Source: Streptomyces sp. NBC_01788
GTDB lineage: Bacteria > Actinomycetota > Actinomycetes > Streptomycetales > Streptomycetaceae
Assembly: GCF_035917575.1 (NCBI RefSeq)
Contig: NZ_CP109090.1
Span: 6,882,001-6,946,000 of the forward strand
Direction: 5' to 3'
Length of the DNA stretch: 64,000 nucleotides
Numbering within the stretch: position 1 is the stretch's first letter; each line of letters starts with the position of its first letter. Below, piece after piece: positions 42,188-52,198 of this stretch. A program made the translations under genes and the position numbers. The notes under the pieces are model-generated. The model saw only the letters and a list, made by a program, of their open reading frames with translations. It was not told the DNA's origin and ran no database searches.

Positions 42188-44878
42188 ATGACGGAGGTAC
42201 GGCCGGGCACGGCCGCCTCGGACTCGCTGTGGGAGCGTGACGAGGAACTCACCGCCGTCGTACGCGCGATCGACGTCCTGTGCGCCGACCGCGCGTCCTC
42301 CGGAGGACTGCTGGTCCTGGAGGGCGAGGCCGGTCTGGGCAAGACCGCCCTGCTGACCGAGACCCGCCGCATCGCCCAGGACCGCGGCTGCGCCGTGTGG
42401 TCGGCGCGGGGCGGCGAGACCCTGCGCTCCGTCCCCTTCAACGTGGTACGGCAGTTGCTGCAGCCCGCGCTGCTTTCGCTGATGCCCGAGGAGGCCCGTG
42501 AGTACCTCGGCGACTGGTACCACATCGCCGGCCCCGCCCTCGGCATCGCCGAACCCCGGGACGGCCAGGCCGACCCGCAGGGCGTGTGCGACGGCCTGGT
42601 CGCCGCCGTGCGCCGGCTCGCCGAGCGCGAGTGGCCGCTGGTGCTGCTGATCGACGACGCCCACTGGGCCGACGCGGAGACCCTGCGCTGGCTCGCCGCG
42701 TTCGCCGAACGCCTCGACGACCTGCCCGTACTGCTCGTGGTCACCTGCCGGCCGGGCGAGATCGGCGGCGAGGGCGCACAGTGCCTGGACGCGGCCGTCG
42801 CCGCCGCGGGCGTCCACGCCCTGAACGCCCTGACCCCCGAGGCGACCGCCGGGCTCACCCGCACCACCCTCGGCCCGCACGCCGACGCCCCGTTCTGCCG
42901 CGAGGTGTGGGCGGTCACCGGCGGCAACCCGTACGAGACCGTCGAACTGCTCGCCAAGGTGCGCGACAGCGAACTCGAACCGGTCGAGGCCCGGGCCGCC
43001 GAACTGCGCGCCCTGAACCGCTCCGCCCGCGGCGGCGGCCTCGTCGCCCGCCTGGAGGAACTCGGCATAGACGCCACCCGGTTCGCCTGGGCCGCCGCGG
43101 TCCTCGGCACCGGCATCTCCGTGGAGCTCGTCGCCCGGCTGGCCACCATGACCCGCGACGACGCCGAGCGCTGCGCCGAACTGCTGCGCCGCGCCCGCAT
43201 CCTCACCGAGCCGGACCCGGGGACCGGCCGGGGCGGCGGCGGGGAGCTGGAGTTCTTGCACCCGCTGATCGCCACCGATGTCTACAACTCCATCCCGGAC
43301 GCCCTGCGCACCGCCATGCACGGCATCGCCGCCCAGGTGGTCACCGACTCCGGGTTCGGCGCCGCGGCGGCCTCCCGGCATCTGCTCCAGGTCCACCCGG
43401 ACGACGACCAGGAACTCGTCGAGGAGCTGCGCGAGGCGGCCCGCGAACACCTCGCCGTCGGCGCGTCCGACGCGGCCCGCCAGTGCCTGGAGCGGGCCCT
43501 GCTGGAGCCGCCGACGCCCGGCACGCACGCGCGTGTGCTCTACGAGCTGGGCTGCGCCACGCGGCTGACCGCGCCCGCCACCACCATCGAGCACCTCCAG
43601 CGGGCGCTCGCCATGCCCGGCCTCGACGGTCCCACCCGTGTGGACGCCGTGCGGCGGCTCTCCCAGGCCCTGCTCCACAACGACCAGCTGGAGGAGGCCG
43701 TCCGCACGGTCGAGGCGGAGGCCGCCCGCCACGAACCGGGGCCGACCCGGATGCGGTTGCAGGCCGTGCAGTACATGTGGGAGGGCCTGTACACGAGCGG
43801 GACCAGCTCCCCGGACCGCTCCGAGCGCCTCGCCGCGCTCGCCTCCGGCTGCACCGGACGCGACAACTCCGAGCGCGCCCTGCTGATCCTGCGCGGTTTC
43901 GACGCCATGACCCGCGGCGAGAGCGCCGAGGAGGTCGTGGAGCTGTGCGACCGGGCCCTCGTCAACGGCCGCCTCGCACCCGGACTCGGCTGGACCGACA
44001 CCGAGTGGGGCATCGAACTGCTGCTGATGCTCGCCACCGCCTACGCCTACTGCGACCGCCTCGACCGCGCCGAGACCCTCTACACCGAGGCCCTGCGCGC
44101 CTACGAGACCGCCGGCTGGAGCGGCGGCCACCTCGCCCTCGCCCACGCCTACGTCGGCCTCGGGCACCGCAGGCGCGGCCGGCTGCGGGAGGCGGAGGAG
44201 GCCCTGCGGGCATCGCTGCGCCTGGCCGAGCGGGTCGGCCGCGGACTGCCCCTGTACTGGACCGCGACCTGCAACCTCGTCGACACCCTGCTCGCCCGCG
44301 GCCATGTCGAGCGGGCCTGGGAGGTGGCCGAGCAGCACGGCTTCGCCCCGCCCTACCCGTCCACCATCGTGCTGCCCGATCCGCACAGCGTGCGCGGCCG
44401 GCTGCTGCTGGCCCTCGGCCGCACCGAGGACGGCCTGGGCGAACTGGATGCGGCCGAGAAGGCGGCGGCCGCCCGCGGCCACCAGAACCCGGTGACGGTG
44501 CCCTGGGCGGCCGACCTGGCCCGGGCGCTCGCCACCGAGGACCCCGAGCGGGCCGGGCGGCTCGTCGCCGACCTCCGCCGCCAGGCCGAGCGGTTCGGCA
44601 CCGACACCGCCATAGGAGAGGCCCTGCGCTGCGCCGCGGCCCTGGAGACCGGCCAGCGGGCGGTCCGGCTGGCCGCCCAGGCCGTCACCTACCTGGAGGC
44701 CTCCCCCTGCCAGTACGAACACGCCGTCGCCCGCGTCGAGTTCGGCATCGTCTCGCGCTCGGCCGCCGAACTGGACCGTGGCCTGGCCCTGGCACGCTCG
44801 TGCGGTGCGGACGGCCTGGCGCAGCGGGCGGCACGACTGCTTGAGTCGGAACACGGGCTGAGCCAGGCCCCGGCGTAG
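42188..44878 (+). CDS. LAL-type AAA ATPase/TPR protein lacking the LuxR DNA-binding domain
   Basis: This 896-aa protein starts at an ATG with GGGGAGG seven nt upstream. Its N-terminal AAA domain has Walker A EGEAGLGKTA (about residue 45) and Walker B VLLIDDAHWADAE. A winged-helix/sensor part and long TPR-like helical repeats follow (about 400-880; AREHLAVGASDAARQCLERA, HLALAHAYVGLGHRRRGRLR). This is the LAL (large ATP-binding LuxR) architecture, but the expected C-terminal LuxR helix-turn-helix is missing: the chain ends ARLLESEHGLSQAPA. It could be an adaptor-like or signalling STAND ATPase. The last codons look natural, with no frameshift seen. Confidence 0.82.
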   Translation: MTEVRPGTAASDSLWERDEELTAVVRAIDVLCADRASSGGLLVLEGEAGLGKTALLTETRRIAQDRGCAVWSARGGETLRSVPFNVVRQLLQPALLSLMPEEAREYLGDWYHIAGPALGIAEPRDGQADPQGVCDGLVAAVRRLAEREWPLVLLIDDAHWADAETLRWLAAFAERLDDLPVLLVVTCRPGEIGGEGAQCLDAAVAAAGVHALNALTPEATAGLTRTTLGPHADAPFCREVWAVTGGNPYETVELLAKVRDSELEPVEARAAELRALNRSARGGGLVARLEELGIDATRFAWAAAVLGTGISVELVARLATMTRDDAERCAELLRRARILTEPDPGTGRGGGGELEFLHPLIATDVYNSIPDALRTAMHGIAAQVVTDSGFGAAAASRHLLQVHPDDDQELVEELREAAREHLAVGASDAARQCLERALLEPPTPGTHARVLYELGCATRLTAPATTIEHLQRALAMPGLDGPTRVDAVRRLSQALLHNDQLEEAVRTVEAEAARHEPGPTRMRLQAVQYMWEGLYTSGTSSPDRSERLAALASGCTGRDNSERALLILRGFDAMTRGESAEEVVELCDRALVNGRLAPGLGWTDTEWGIELLLMLATAYAYCDRLDRAETLYTEALRAYETAGWSGGHLALAHAYVGLGHRRRGRLREAEEALRASLRLAERVGRGLPLYWTATCNLVDTLLARGHVERAWEVAEQHGFAPPYPSTIVLPDPHSVRGRLLLALGRTEDGLGELDAAEKAAAARGHQNPVTVPWAADLARALATEDPERAGRLVADLRRQAERFGTDTAIGEALRCAAALETGQRAVRLAAQAVTYLEASPCQYEHAVARVEFGIVSRSAAELDRGLALARSCGADGLAQRAARLLESEHGLSQAPA

Positions 44879-44988
44879 GGCCGGTACGGGGGACCGTGCG
44901 GTGGGCGCGGGTTCGGTACGCCTGTCCACGGCCGGGGGACGCCCACCTGGGCCGCGGTGACAGGAAGAGCCGTCGCCCGCGGCCCCCG

Positions 44989-46104
44989 TCAGCCCTCGTC
45001 CGGCTCCTCCGCCAGCACCCGCTGGGCCACCGCGAACGCCGAGTTGGCCGCCGGGACCCCGCAGTACACGGCGCTCTGGAGCAGCGCCGCGCCGATCTCG
45101 TCGGGGGTGAGCCCGTTGCGGCGGGCCGCCCGTACGTGCATGGCCAGTTCGTCGTAGTGGCTGTGCGCGATCAGCGCCGTCAGGGTGATCAGGCTGCGCT
45201 CGCGGCGGCTCAGCGTCGGGTCGGTCCAGATCTCGCCCCAGGCGTAGCGGGAGATGAAGTCCTGGAAGCGGGCCGTGAACGGGGTCTGCCGGGCCTGCGC
45301 CCGGTCGACGTGCGCGTCGCCGAGCACCTCGCGGCGCACCTCCATGCCCCGCCGGGGAGCACCGTCGAGGTGGGTGCGCAGCACCGCCAGGACCGCCTCG
45401 GGGCACTGCGCGGGCGCCAGGTGCGAGGCGCCGGGGATCTCGGCCAGCGCGGAGCCGGACACCGCGTCGGCGATCTGCCGCAGATGCGCGGGCGGGGTGG
45501 CCGGGTCCTCACGGCCCGCGACCAGCAGGGTGCGTGCGCCGATCTCCGGCAGCCGGTCGGTGAGGTCGAACGCGGCCAGCGCGTCGCAGCAGGCGGCGTA
45601 CGCCTCCGGGACGGCCTCCCGGTGGTCCCGGACCAGTTCCGGCACGGTGAAGTCACCGGCGAACCACCGGGCGCCGGCGCTCTCGACCAGCCACTCAAGG
45701 CCGTCCCGCCGGACCCGCTCGGCCCGCTCCTGCCATGCCTTGGCGCCGTTGAAGTGGGCCGACGAGCAGATCACGGCGAGCGAGTCGACGCGCTCGGGGT
45801 GGTGCACGGCGAGATGCAGACCCACGGCGCCGCCCAGCGACACCCCGGCGTACGCGAACCGTTCGATGCCGAGCGAGTCGGCGAGCGCCAGCACCAGGCC
45901 GGCGAGGTCGCCGACGGTCGCGCCCGGCCCGATCAGCCCGGCCGGTGAACCCCCGTGCCCGGGCAGGTCCCAGCGGACCACCCGGTGGGAGATCGCCAGC
46001 TCGGGGGCGATCTTGTCCCACAGCGCGTACGACGTGCCGAGGGACGGCCCGAGCAGCAGCGGGGGAGCGGAGGCGGGGCCTTCGAGGAGGTGGTGCAGAG
46101 TCAA
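44989..46104 (-). CDS. pcaL: Fused 3-oxoadipate enol-lactonase/4-carboxymuconolactone decarboxylase
   Basis: This 371-aa fusion has an N-terminal alpha/beta-hydrolase of PcaD type (about 1-240; nucleophile motif GVSLGGAVGLHLA, Asp in LLVAGREDPATP, His in PGASHLAP). The C-terminal PcaC domain (about 260-371) has RFQDFISRYAWGEIWT and LTALIAHSHYDELAMHVRAA. It carries out two successive steps: decarboxylation of gamma-carboxymuconolactone and hydrolysis of the enol-lactone to 3-oxoadipate. Such fusions are known as PcaL in Streptomyces and Rhodococcus. It ends the operon and overlaps pcaB by 4 bp. Confidence 0.95.
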   Translation of the reverse strand: MTLHHLLEGPASAPPLLLGPSLGTSYALWDKIAPELAISHRVVRWDLPGHGGSPAGLIGPGATVGDLAGLVLALADSLGIERFAYAGVSLGGAVGLHLAVHHPERVDSLAVICSSAHFNGAKAWQERAERVRRDGLEWLVESAGARWFAGDFTVPELVRDHREAVPEAYAACCDALAAFDLTDRLPEIGARTLLVAGREDPATPPAHLRQIADAVSGSALAEIPGASHLAPAQCPEAVLAVLRTHLDGAPRRGMEVRREVLGDAHVDRAQARQTPFTARFQDFISRYAWGEIWTDPTLSRRERSLITLTALIAHSHYDELAMHVRAARRNGLTPDEIGAALLQSAVYCGVPAANSAFAVAQRVLAEEPDEG

Positions 46105-47459
46105 CGTCGCTCCAGGGCACGGTCGGTGAGGGTTCCGGCGGAGCCGGTGTAACGGGCCGGGTCGGTGAGTTCGCCCAGATCCACGTCCACGTCCTTCAAC
46201 TCGGGCTGTTCGGCGAGGAGGTCACCGAGGCTTCGGTTCTCCGCGTAGGCGCGCCGGGCGAGTTCGGTGAGCAGCTCCTTGGCACGGGCCCGGCCGAGCA
46301 CGGGGGCCAGCTCGGCCGACAGCCGCTCGGAGACGATCAGCCCATGGGTCAGCCCGAGATGGGCGCGCATCGCGTCCGCGTCCACCCGCAGGCCCTCGGT
46401 CAGCTCCGCGGCGTCGCGGGCCGCGCCGCCGACGAGCCGCAGCAGCTCCCGCAGCGGCTCCCACTCCGCGTGCCAGGCGCCGGGAGGCCGTTCGTCCGGC
46501 GCCACCAGCGACCCGTAGAGGCCGGCCGCGAGGTGCGGCGCGCGCTGGGCGGCGGCCGCGATCAGGGTGGACCGCACGGGGTTCGCCTTGTGCGGCATGG
46601 CGGAGGAACCGCCGCCGCTGCCCTCGGCGAGTTCCGCGGTCTCCGTACGGGTCAGCACCAGCACGTCCGCGGCGATCTTGCCCAGCGCCCCGGCGGCGAA
46701 GGCGAGGCATCCGGCGAGATCGGCGATCGGGGTGCGCAGTGTGTGCCAGGGCAACAGCGGCTCGCGCAGGCCCAGTTCACGGGCGTACGCGGCGACGAGC
46801 GCGGTCGGGTCCTCGGCGCCGTACGCGGAGAAGGCCGCCAGCGTCCCCGCAGCGCCGCCGAGTTGGGCGGGCAGGGAGTCCCGCACCCGGATGATCCGGT
46901 CCCTGGCGTCCAGCACCAGCGACCGCCAGCCGGCCGCCTTCAGGCCGAACGTCGTCGGCACGGCGTGCTGGGTCAGCGTCCGGCCCGGCATCGCCGTGTC
47001 GCGGTGCGCGGCGGCCGTCCGGGCCAGCGCCTGCTCGGTGCGGGCCAGATCGGCGAGGACCAGGCCCAGGGTGCGCACCGCGACCAGCATCGTCGCTGTG
47101 TCCATGATGTCCTGGCTGGTCGCGCCCCGGTGGACGTAGGAGCCGTACTCCTCGCCCACGGCGCGGGTGAGGTCGGCGACCAGCGGGATGACCGGGTTGC
47201 CGCCGCCGCGGGCGCGTTCCGCGAGCGCGCGCAGGTCGAAGCGGTCCGGATCGGCCGCCCGGGTCACCGCCTCGGCCGCCCGGTCCGGGGCGAGGCCGAG
47301 AGCGGCCTGGGCGCGGGTGAGTGCCGCCTCCGCGTCGAGCAGGGCCCGCAGATAGGCGGAGTCGCTCGTCGCGGACGCGGCGGGGGAGCCGGCCCAGCCC
47401 GGACCGAGCAGGCCGACGTCGAGGCCCACGGCGGCGGGATCAGCGGCGGATGGTGTCAC
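46101..47459 (-). CDS. pcaB: 3-carboxy-cis,cis-muconate cycloisomerase
   Basis: This 452-aa fumarase/aspartase-superfamily enzyme has the signature GSSAMPHKANPVRS, HRGATSQDIMDTA and catalytic-loop motifs. It lactonises 3-carboxymuconate to gamma-carboxymuconolactone. Its GTG start overlaps the pcaG stop and its stop overlaps the pcaL start, consistent with tight translational coupling in the beta-ketoadipate operon. Confidence 0.95.
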   Translation of the reverse strand: MTPSAADPAAVGLDVGLLGPGWAGSPAASATSDSAYLRALLDAEAALTRAQAALGLAPDRAAEAVTRAADPDRFDLRALAERARGGGNPVIPLVADLTRAVGEEYGSYVHRGATSQDIMDTATMLVAVRTLGLVLADLARTEQALARTAAAHRDTAMPGRTLTQHAVPTTFGLKAAGWRSLVLDARDRIIRVRDSLPAQLGGAAGTLAAFSAYGAEDPTALVAAYARELGLREPLLPWHTLRTPIADLAGCLAFAAGALGKIAADVLVLTRTETAELAEGSGGGSSAMPHKANPVRSTLIAAAAQRAPHLAAGLYGSLVAPDERPPGAWHAEWEPLRELLRLVGGAARDAAELTEGLRVDADAMRAHLGLTHGLIVSERLSAELAPVLGRARAKELLTELARRAYAENRSLGDLLAEQPELKDVDVDLGELTDPARYTGSAGTLTDRALERR

Positions 47460-48061
47460 TGGAACTCCAGGAAGACCGTTTCGCCCTCGCCCTGAAGGCG
47501 GATGTCGAAACGGTAGGCCCCACTGGCTTCCCGCGCGGCGATCAGCGTGGCGCGCCGCTCCCCGTCCAACTGGGCGAGCAGCGGATCGGCGGCCAGCGCG
47601 GCCTCGTCACCGGGCAGGTAGATCCGGGTGAACAGATGCGCGAGCAGCCCGCGCGCGAACACGCACACGCTGAGATAGGGGGCGTTCCGCCCGCGCGCGC
47701 CGGGCCGCAGCGTCCGCGCGTACCAGTGGCCGTCGACGTCGGTCTGGATGCGGCCGAAGCCGGTGAACTCCACGCCGTTGCGGCCGAGGTGGTCGCCGGA
47801 GGCCGGGTCGCGCCGCATCGAGCCGTCGACGGCCGGCAGGTTGCCGTCGGGGTCGGGCCCCCACACCTCCACCAGGGCGTCCGGCAGGGGCCGCCCCTCG
47901 CCGTCGTACACGTACCCGTGCACGGTGACGGTGTCCGGGTGCCCCAGGGGCGCGATCTCCTCGCCGCCGCGGAAGGGGAGCGCGTACCCGTAGAAGGGGC
48001 CCACCGTGTGCGACGGAGTGGGCAGCACGTTCTCGGGGCTGCTCGTGTCGATCTTCGTCAT
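47456..48061 (-). CDS. pcaG: Protocatechuate 3,4-dioxygenase alpha subunit
   Basis: This 201-aa member of the intradiol dioxygenase family has TPSHTVGPFYGYALPF, GYVYDGEGRPLPDALVEVW and GFGRIQTDVDGHW. It is the shorter non-iron-binding alpha subunit. With PcaH it forms the Fe(III) enzyme that opens protocatechuate. It begins 6 bp after the pcaH stop. Confidence 0.95.
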   Translation of the reverse strand: MTKIDTSSPENVLPTPSHTVGPFYGYALPFRGGEEIAPLGHPDTVTVHGYVYDGEGRPLPDALVEVWGPDPDGNLPAVDGSMRRDPASGDHLGRNGVEFTGFGRIQTDVDGHWYARTLRPGARGRNAPYLSVCVFARGLLAHLFTRIYLPGDEAALAADPLLAQLDGERRATLIAAREASGAYRFDIRLQGEGETVFLEFQ

Positions 48062-48067
48062 GGCAGG

Positions 48068-48841
48068 TCAGCGCCCTTCTTCGAGCCAGGTGGCGTGCGG
48101 GCCGTCCAGCACGATGTCCCACTGGTAGCCGAGCGAGAACTCCGGCACCGACAGGCTGTGGTCGTAGGTGGCGACCAGCCGCTGCCGGGCCGCGTCGTCC
48201 GTCACGGACTGGAGGATCGGGTCGTACGGGAACAGCGGGTCGTTCGGGAAGTACATCTGCGTCACCAGCCGCTGCGTGAACGCCGCGCCGAAGACCGAGA
48301 AGTGGATGTGCGCCGGACGCCAGGCGTTGACGTGGTTGCGCCACGGGTACGGGCCCGGCTGGATCGTGGTGAACCGGTAGAAGCCGTCCGCGTCGGTCAG
48401 CGTACGGCCGACGCCGGTGAAGTTGGGGTCGAGCGGCGCGTCGTGCTGCTCGCGCTGATGGGCGTAGCGGCCCGCGGAGTTGGCCTGCCAGATCTCGACG
48501 AGCTGGCCGCGCACGGGCCGCCCGTCACGGTCGAGCAGTCGCCCGGAGACGGTGATCCGCTCACCGATCGGCTCACCCGTGTGCTGCCGGGTGAGGTCGT
48601 TGTCGATCCCGGTGATGTCCCGCTCGCCGAACGCGGGCGAGGACAGCTCGACCAGCTCCGGGTCCTTGCTGACGTCGACGGCGACCAGCGGCTGTTCGGG
48701 GTGGCGCAGCACCGAGGAGCGGTACGGCGCGTAGTCGCGGCGCGGGTGGTGCTCGACCGGGGCGCCTTCGGCGACACGCTTCTCGTACGCGGCGTGCTCG
48801 GCCGCGATCTCCTGGTCGATGTCGTGCTGAGTGAGAGCCAT
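48068..48841 (-). CDS. pcaH: Protocatechuate 3,4-dioxygenase beta subunit
   Basis: This 257-aa subunit carries the iron site: Tyr in NSAGRYAH, Tyr in GPYPWRNH, and the two His in [11 protein letters not shown]. The opening residues ([18 protein letters not shown]) and length match PcaH. It cleaves protocatechuate with O2 to 3-carboxy-cis,cis-muconate. It is followed closely by pcaG. Confidence 0.96.
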   Translation of the reverse strand: MALTQHDIDQEIAAEHAAYEKRVAEGAPVEHHPRRDYAPYRSSVLRHPEQPLVAVDVSKDPELVELSSPAFGERDITGIDNDLTRQHTGEPIGERITVSGRLLDRDGRPVRGQLVEIWQANSAGRYAHQREQHDAPLDPNFTGVGRTLTDADGFYRFTTIQPGPYPWRNHVNAWRPAHIHFSVFGAAFTQRLVTQMYFPNDPLFPYDPILQSVTDDAARQRLVATYDHSLSVPEFSLGYQWDIVLDGPHATWLEEGR

Positions 48842-48861
48842 GGGGGTTTCCTAACCCTTCC

Positions 48862-50064
48862 TTAGCGTTCGAGGACGAGGGCGAGGCCCTGGCCGACGCC
48901 GATGCAGAGGGCGGCGACGCCGACTCCTGTGCCCTTGCGGGCGAGTTGGTGGGCGACGGTGCCGGCGAGCCGGGCGCCGGAGGCGCCGAGCGGGTGACCG
49001 AGGGCGATGGCACCGCCCTGGGGGTTGAGGACGGCCGGATCGAACTCGGGCCACTCCGCGACGCATCCGAGGACCTGGGCGGCGAACGCCTCGTTGAGTT
49101 CGAGGGTGTCGAGGTCGGCGAAGGTCCTCCCGGCTTTCGTCAGCGCCCGGTTGATGGCTTCGACGGGGGCCAGTCCGAACCAGTGCGGGTCGACGGCGGA
49201 CAGCCCGCTGGCGGAGATCCGGGCCAACGGCTCGCGGCCGGTCGCCTTCAGACCCTCCTCGTCGGTGAGGAGCAGGGCCGCGGCACCGTCGTTCAGCGGG
49301 GAGGCGTTCCCGGCGGTCACCGTACCGTTCTCCGTACGGAACGACGGCCTGAGCCTGGCCATGGCTTCCAGGGACGCGTCCGGGCGTACGGACTCGTCGG
49401 CGGCGAACACCACCGGGTCGCCCTTGCGCCGCGGGACGGCGACCGGCGCCAACTCGGGGTCGAACAGGCCCTCTTCCTGTGCGGCCGCCGCCTTCCGGTG
49501 GGAGGCGAGCGCGAACTCGTCCTGCCGCTCGCGGCTGATCCCGTGCTTCTCGGCGATCAACTCCGCGCACTCGCCCAGCGGGACGGTCCACTGCGGGTCC
49601 ATCCTCGGGTTGACCATGCGCCAGCCCAGGGTGGTCGAGTACAGCTCGGCGTGCCCGGCAGGGAAGGGTCGGTCGGATTTGGGCAGCACGTAGGGGGCGC
49701 GGGTCATCGACTCCACACCGCCTGCGACGGCGATGGAGGCGTCGCCGACGGCGATGGCGCGGGCGGCCTGGATCACCGCCTCCAGGCCGGAGGCACACAG
49801 CCGGTTCACCGTCACGCCCGGCACCGAGGTCGGCAGGCCCGCCAGCAACGCGGCCATGCGGGCGACGTCGCGGTTCTCCTCCCCGGCGCCGTTGGCGTTG
49901 CCGAGGTGGACGTCCTCGATGCGGGCCGGGTCCAGGTTGGGGGTGCGGGCGAGGAGTTCACGGATCGCGTGGGCGGCGAGGTCGTCCGGGCGGACGCTCG
50001 CCAGGGCGCCGTTGTAGCGGCCGATCGGGGTGCGGACCGCGTCGACGAGGTAGACGGTCTTCAC
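48862..50064 (-). CDS. pcaF: 3-oxoadipyl-CoA thiolase
   Basis: This 400-aa thiolase has nucleophile Cys in [40 protein letters not shown] and C-terminal CIGVGQG with the second Cys. It cleaves 3-oxoadipyl-CoA to succinyl-CoA and acetyl-CoA, the last pathway step. Its GTG overlaps the pcaJ stop (GTGA). Confidence 0.94.
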   Translation of the reverse strand: MKTVYLVDAVRTPIGRYNGALASVRPDDLAAHAIRELLARTPNLDPARIEDVHLGNANGAGEENRDVARMAALLAGLPTSVPGVTVNRLCASGLEAVIQAARAIAVGDASIAVAGGVESMTRAPYVLPKSDRPFPAGHAELYSTTLGWRMVNPRMDPQWTVPLGECAELIAEKHGISRERQDEFALASHRKAAAAQEEGLFDPELAPVAVPRRKGDPVVFAADESVRPDASLEAMARLRPSFRTENGTVTAGNASPLNDGAAALLLTDEEGLKATGREPLARISASGLSAVDPHWFGLAPVEAINRALTKAGRTFADLDTLELNEAFAAQVLGCVAEWPEFDPAVLNPQGGAIALGHPLGASGARLAGTVAHQLARKGTGVGVAALCIGVGQGLALVLER

Positions 50065-50705
50065 AGCAGGTCCTTTGCGACGGTCAGCTTGGCGCCGGTC
50101 CTGGCGGCGATCTCCTCGACGCCGACGCCGGGTGCGGTCTCGACGAGGACGAGTCCGTCGCCGGTGACGTCGAGGACGCCGAGGTCGGTGATGATCCGGT
50201 CCACACACGCCCTGCCGGTCAGCGGCAGCACGCACTCTTCGACGATCTTGGGGCTGCCGTCCTTGGCGGTGTGGGTCATCACCACGATCACCGTGCGGGC
50301 ACCGTGGACCAGGTCCATCGCCCCGCCGATCCCCGTGACCATCCTGCCCGGGACCGCCCAGTTCGCCAGGTCACCGCCCGCGGACACCTGCATCGCGCCC
50401 AGTACGGCGACGTCGATGTGCCCGCCGCGGATCATCGAGAACGACAGCGCCGAGTCGAAGAAGGAGGCACCGGGCAGGACCGTCACGGTCTCCTTGCCCG
50501 CGTTGATCAGGTCCGGGTCGACGGCGTCCTCGGTGGGGTAGGGGCCGGTGCCCAGGATGCCGTTCTCCGACTCCAGGACCACCTCCACGCCCTCCGGCAG
50601 ATGGTTCGGAATCAGGGTGGGCAGACCGATGCCCAGATTGACGTACTGGCCGTCGCGGAGTTCCCGCGCGGCACGGGCGGCCATCTCCTCGCGTGTCCAG
50701 GCCAT
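50061..50705 (-). CDS. pcaJ: 3-oxoadipate CoA-transferase subunit B
   Basis: This 214-aa subunit has the catalytic glutamate in [11 protein letters not shown]. Sequence features ([33 protein letters not shown]) are typical of the beta subunit of the family-I CoA-transferases. It partners PcaI to move CoA from succinyl-CoA to 3-oxoadipate. Its start shares one base with the pcaI stop. Confidence 0.95.
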   Translation of the reverse strand: MAWTREEMAARAARELRDGQYVNLGIGLPTLIPNHLPEGVEVVLESENGILGTGPYPTEDAVDPDLINAGKETVTVLPGASFFDSALSFSMIRGGHIDVAVLGAMQVSAGGDLANWAVPGRMVTGIGGAMDLVHGARTVIVVMTHTAKDGSPKIVEECVLPLTGRACVDRIITDLGVLDVTGDGLVLVETAPGVGVEEIAARTGAKLTVAKDLL

Positions 50706-51460
50706 CAGTTGCTCACCGTCCGCTGCTCGATCTTCTTGTCCGCCGCCTGCTCCGGGGTGAGGGCCACCACGCGCTGGACGAAGATGCCCGGCAGGTGCAC
50801 CGCGTCCGGGTCGATCTCACCCGGCTCGACCAGTTCCTCCACCTCGGCGACGGTGACCTTGCCGGCCATCGCGGCGAGCGGGTTGAAGTTCCGGGTGGAC
50901 TTTTTGAAGACCAGGTTGCCGTGCCGGTCGCCCTTCGCGGCGCGCACCAGCGCGAAATCGGTCCGGATCCCGCGCTCCAGCACGTATTCGGTGCCGTCGA
51001 ACTCCCGCACCTCCTTCGGCGGGGACGCGAGCGCCACCCCGCCCTGCCCGTCATACCGCCACGGCAGCCCGCCCTCGGCCACCTGCGTACCCACACCCGC
51101 AGGCGTGTAGAAGGCGGGAATCCCCGCCCCGCCCGCGCGCAACCGCTCGGCCAGCGTGCCCTGCGGAATCAGCTCCACCTCCAGCTCACCGGCCAGATAC
51201 TGCCGCGCGAACTCCTTGTTCGCCCCGATGTAGGAGCCGGTCACGCGACCGATCCGGCCCGCGGCCAGCAGTACCGCCAGGCCCGACTCCATCGCACCGC
51301 AGTTGTTGGAGACGACCGACAGCCCGCCCACCCCGCGGTCGTACAACGCACCGATCAGCACATTCGGCACCCCGCTCAACCCGAAACCACCGACCGCGAG
51401 CGACGCGCCGTCCGGCACATCGGCCACGGCCTCAGCGGCTGTGGCGACCACCTTGTCCAT
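50705..51460 (-). CDS. pcaI: 3-oxoadipate CoA-transferase subunit A
   Basis: This 251-aa first gene of the operon has [19 protein letters not shown], the SNNCG motif and [16 protein letters not shown]. The ATG at 51460 is chosen because GAGG lies 9 nt upstream; ATG 51475 is in frame. The PcaV-type 26-bp palindrome lies 38 bp upstream, so the operon is probably repressed there in the absence of protocatechuate. Confidence 0.93.
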   Translation of the reverse strand: MDKVVATAAEAVADVPDGASLAVGGFGLSGVPNVLIGALYDRGVGGLSVVSNNCGAMESGLAVLLAAGRIGRVTGSYIGANKEFARQYLAGELEVELIPQGTLAERLRAGGAGIPAFYTPAGVGTQVAEGGLPWRYDGQGGVALASPPKEVREFDGTEYVLERGIRTDFALVRAAKGDRHGNLVFKKSTRNFNPLAAMAGKVTVAEVEELVEPGEIDPDAVHLPGIFVQRVVALTPEQAADKKIEQRTVSN

Positions 51461-51497
51461 CGAATCAAGCCTCATCTCTGCCGAGCATCCAGCAACG

Positions 51498-51523
51498 CAG
51501 ATAGTCAGCGCACTGACTATCTG
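51498..51523. promoter_or_regulatory. 26-bp PcaV-type operator
   Basis: CAGATAGTCAG and CTGACTATCTG are 11-bp perfect arms around CGCA. It is placed between pcaI and the divergent marR-type gene pcaV, as in S. coelicolor as remembered. Confidence 0.88.
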
Positions 51524-51698
51524 GCGGTTCCCTCACGCTGCCACTTGACGCACGCCCAGTCAATACCCGCCTGACCAGGATGAGCGGGGCGTCCGAGGTG
51601 CCCGGGAATTCATGGTGGAGAGGTGACTCGTCGGCGGTATCGTTCAGTGCACCTACAAAAGGCACAGCCGATACGACGGATCGACGCGAGGAGCGCAC

Positions 51699-52163
51699 AT
51701 GGGCGCGGTGGACCTCTCGACCCACCCAGGGCATCTGGCCCGGCGGTTGCAGCAGGCGCACTACCTGCTGTGGAACACGATGGTCTCCGAGGAGATCACC
51801 TCGCCGCAGTTCGCGGTCCTGAACGTGCTCGTCGCCGAGCCGGGTCTCGACCAGCGCACGGTGGGGGAGCGGGTGGGCCTCGACCGGTCCACGATCGCCG
51901 AGGTGATCAGCCGCCTCGGCCGCCGCGGACTGCTCGACAAGGTGCGCGACCCGCAGGACGGCCGCCGCTTCCTGCTGCGGCTGACCGGCGAGGGGGAGCG
52001 CACTCACCGGAAGCTCACGGTACGGACGGCCCGGATGAACCAGGTCTTCCTGGGGCCGCTCAGCGCCGAGGAACAGGCCCTCTTCTTCGATCTCATCCGG
52101 CGGGTCGCGGACGCGGCCGAGGGACTGCGCCACCCGGCGGAACCCGTCGCGGCGCAGCCCTGA
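51699..52163 (+). CDS. pcaV: MarR-family repressor of the pca operon
   Basis: This 154-aa winged-helix protein has SPQFAVLNVLVAEPGLDQRT, VGERVGLDRSTIAEVISRLG and DPQDGRRFLLRLTGEG. Arg15 and His21, reported to contact protocatechuate in S. coelicolor PcaV, are present at the same positions (from memory). GAGGAG precedes the ATG. It is divergent from pcaI with the 26-bp operator between, so ligand-relieved repression of the pca genes is expected. Confidence 0.93.
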   Translation: MGAVDLSTHPGHLARRLQQAHYLLWNTMVSEEITSPQFAVLNVLVAEPGLDQRTVGERVGLDRSTIAEVISRLGRRGLLDKVRDPQDGRRFLLRLTGEGERTHRKLTVRTARMNQVFLGPLSAEEQALFFDLIRRVADAAEGLRHPAEPVAAQP

Positions 52164-52198
52164 TCGTGCCCGTCACCGTTCCCGGTCACGTCCGAGGA

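Noticed and set aside
42140-45406. 1088-aa minus-strand frame opposite the LAL ATPase
   Set aside because: No domain and biased composition; it mirrors the LAL gene, which has clear Walker motifs and a Shine-Dalgarno.
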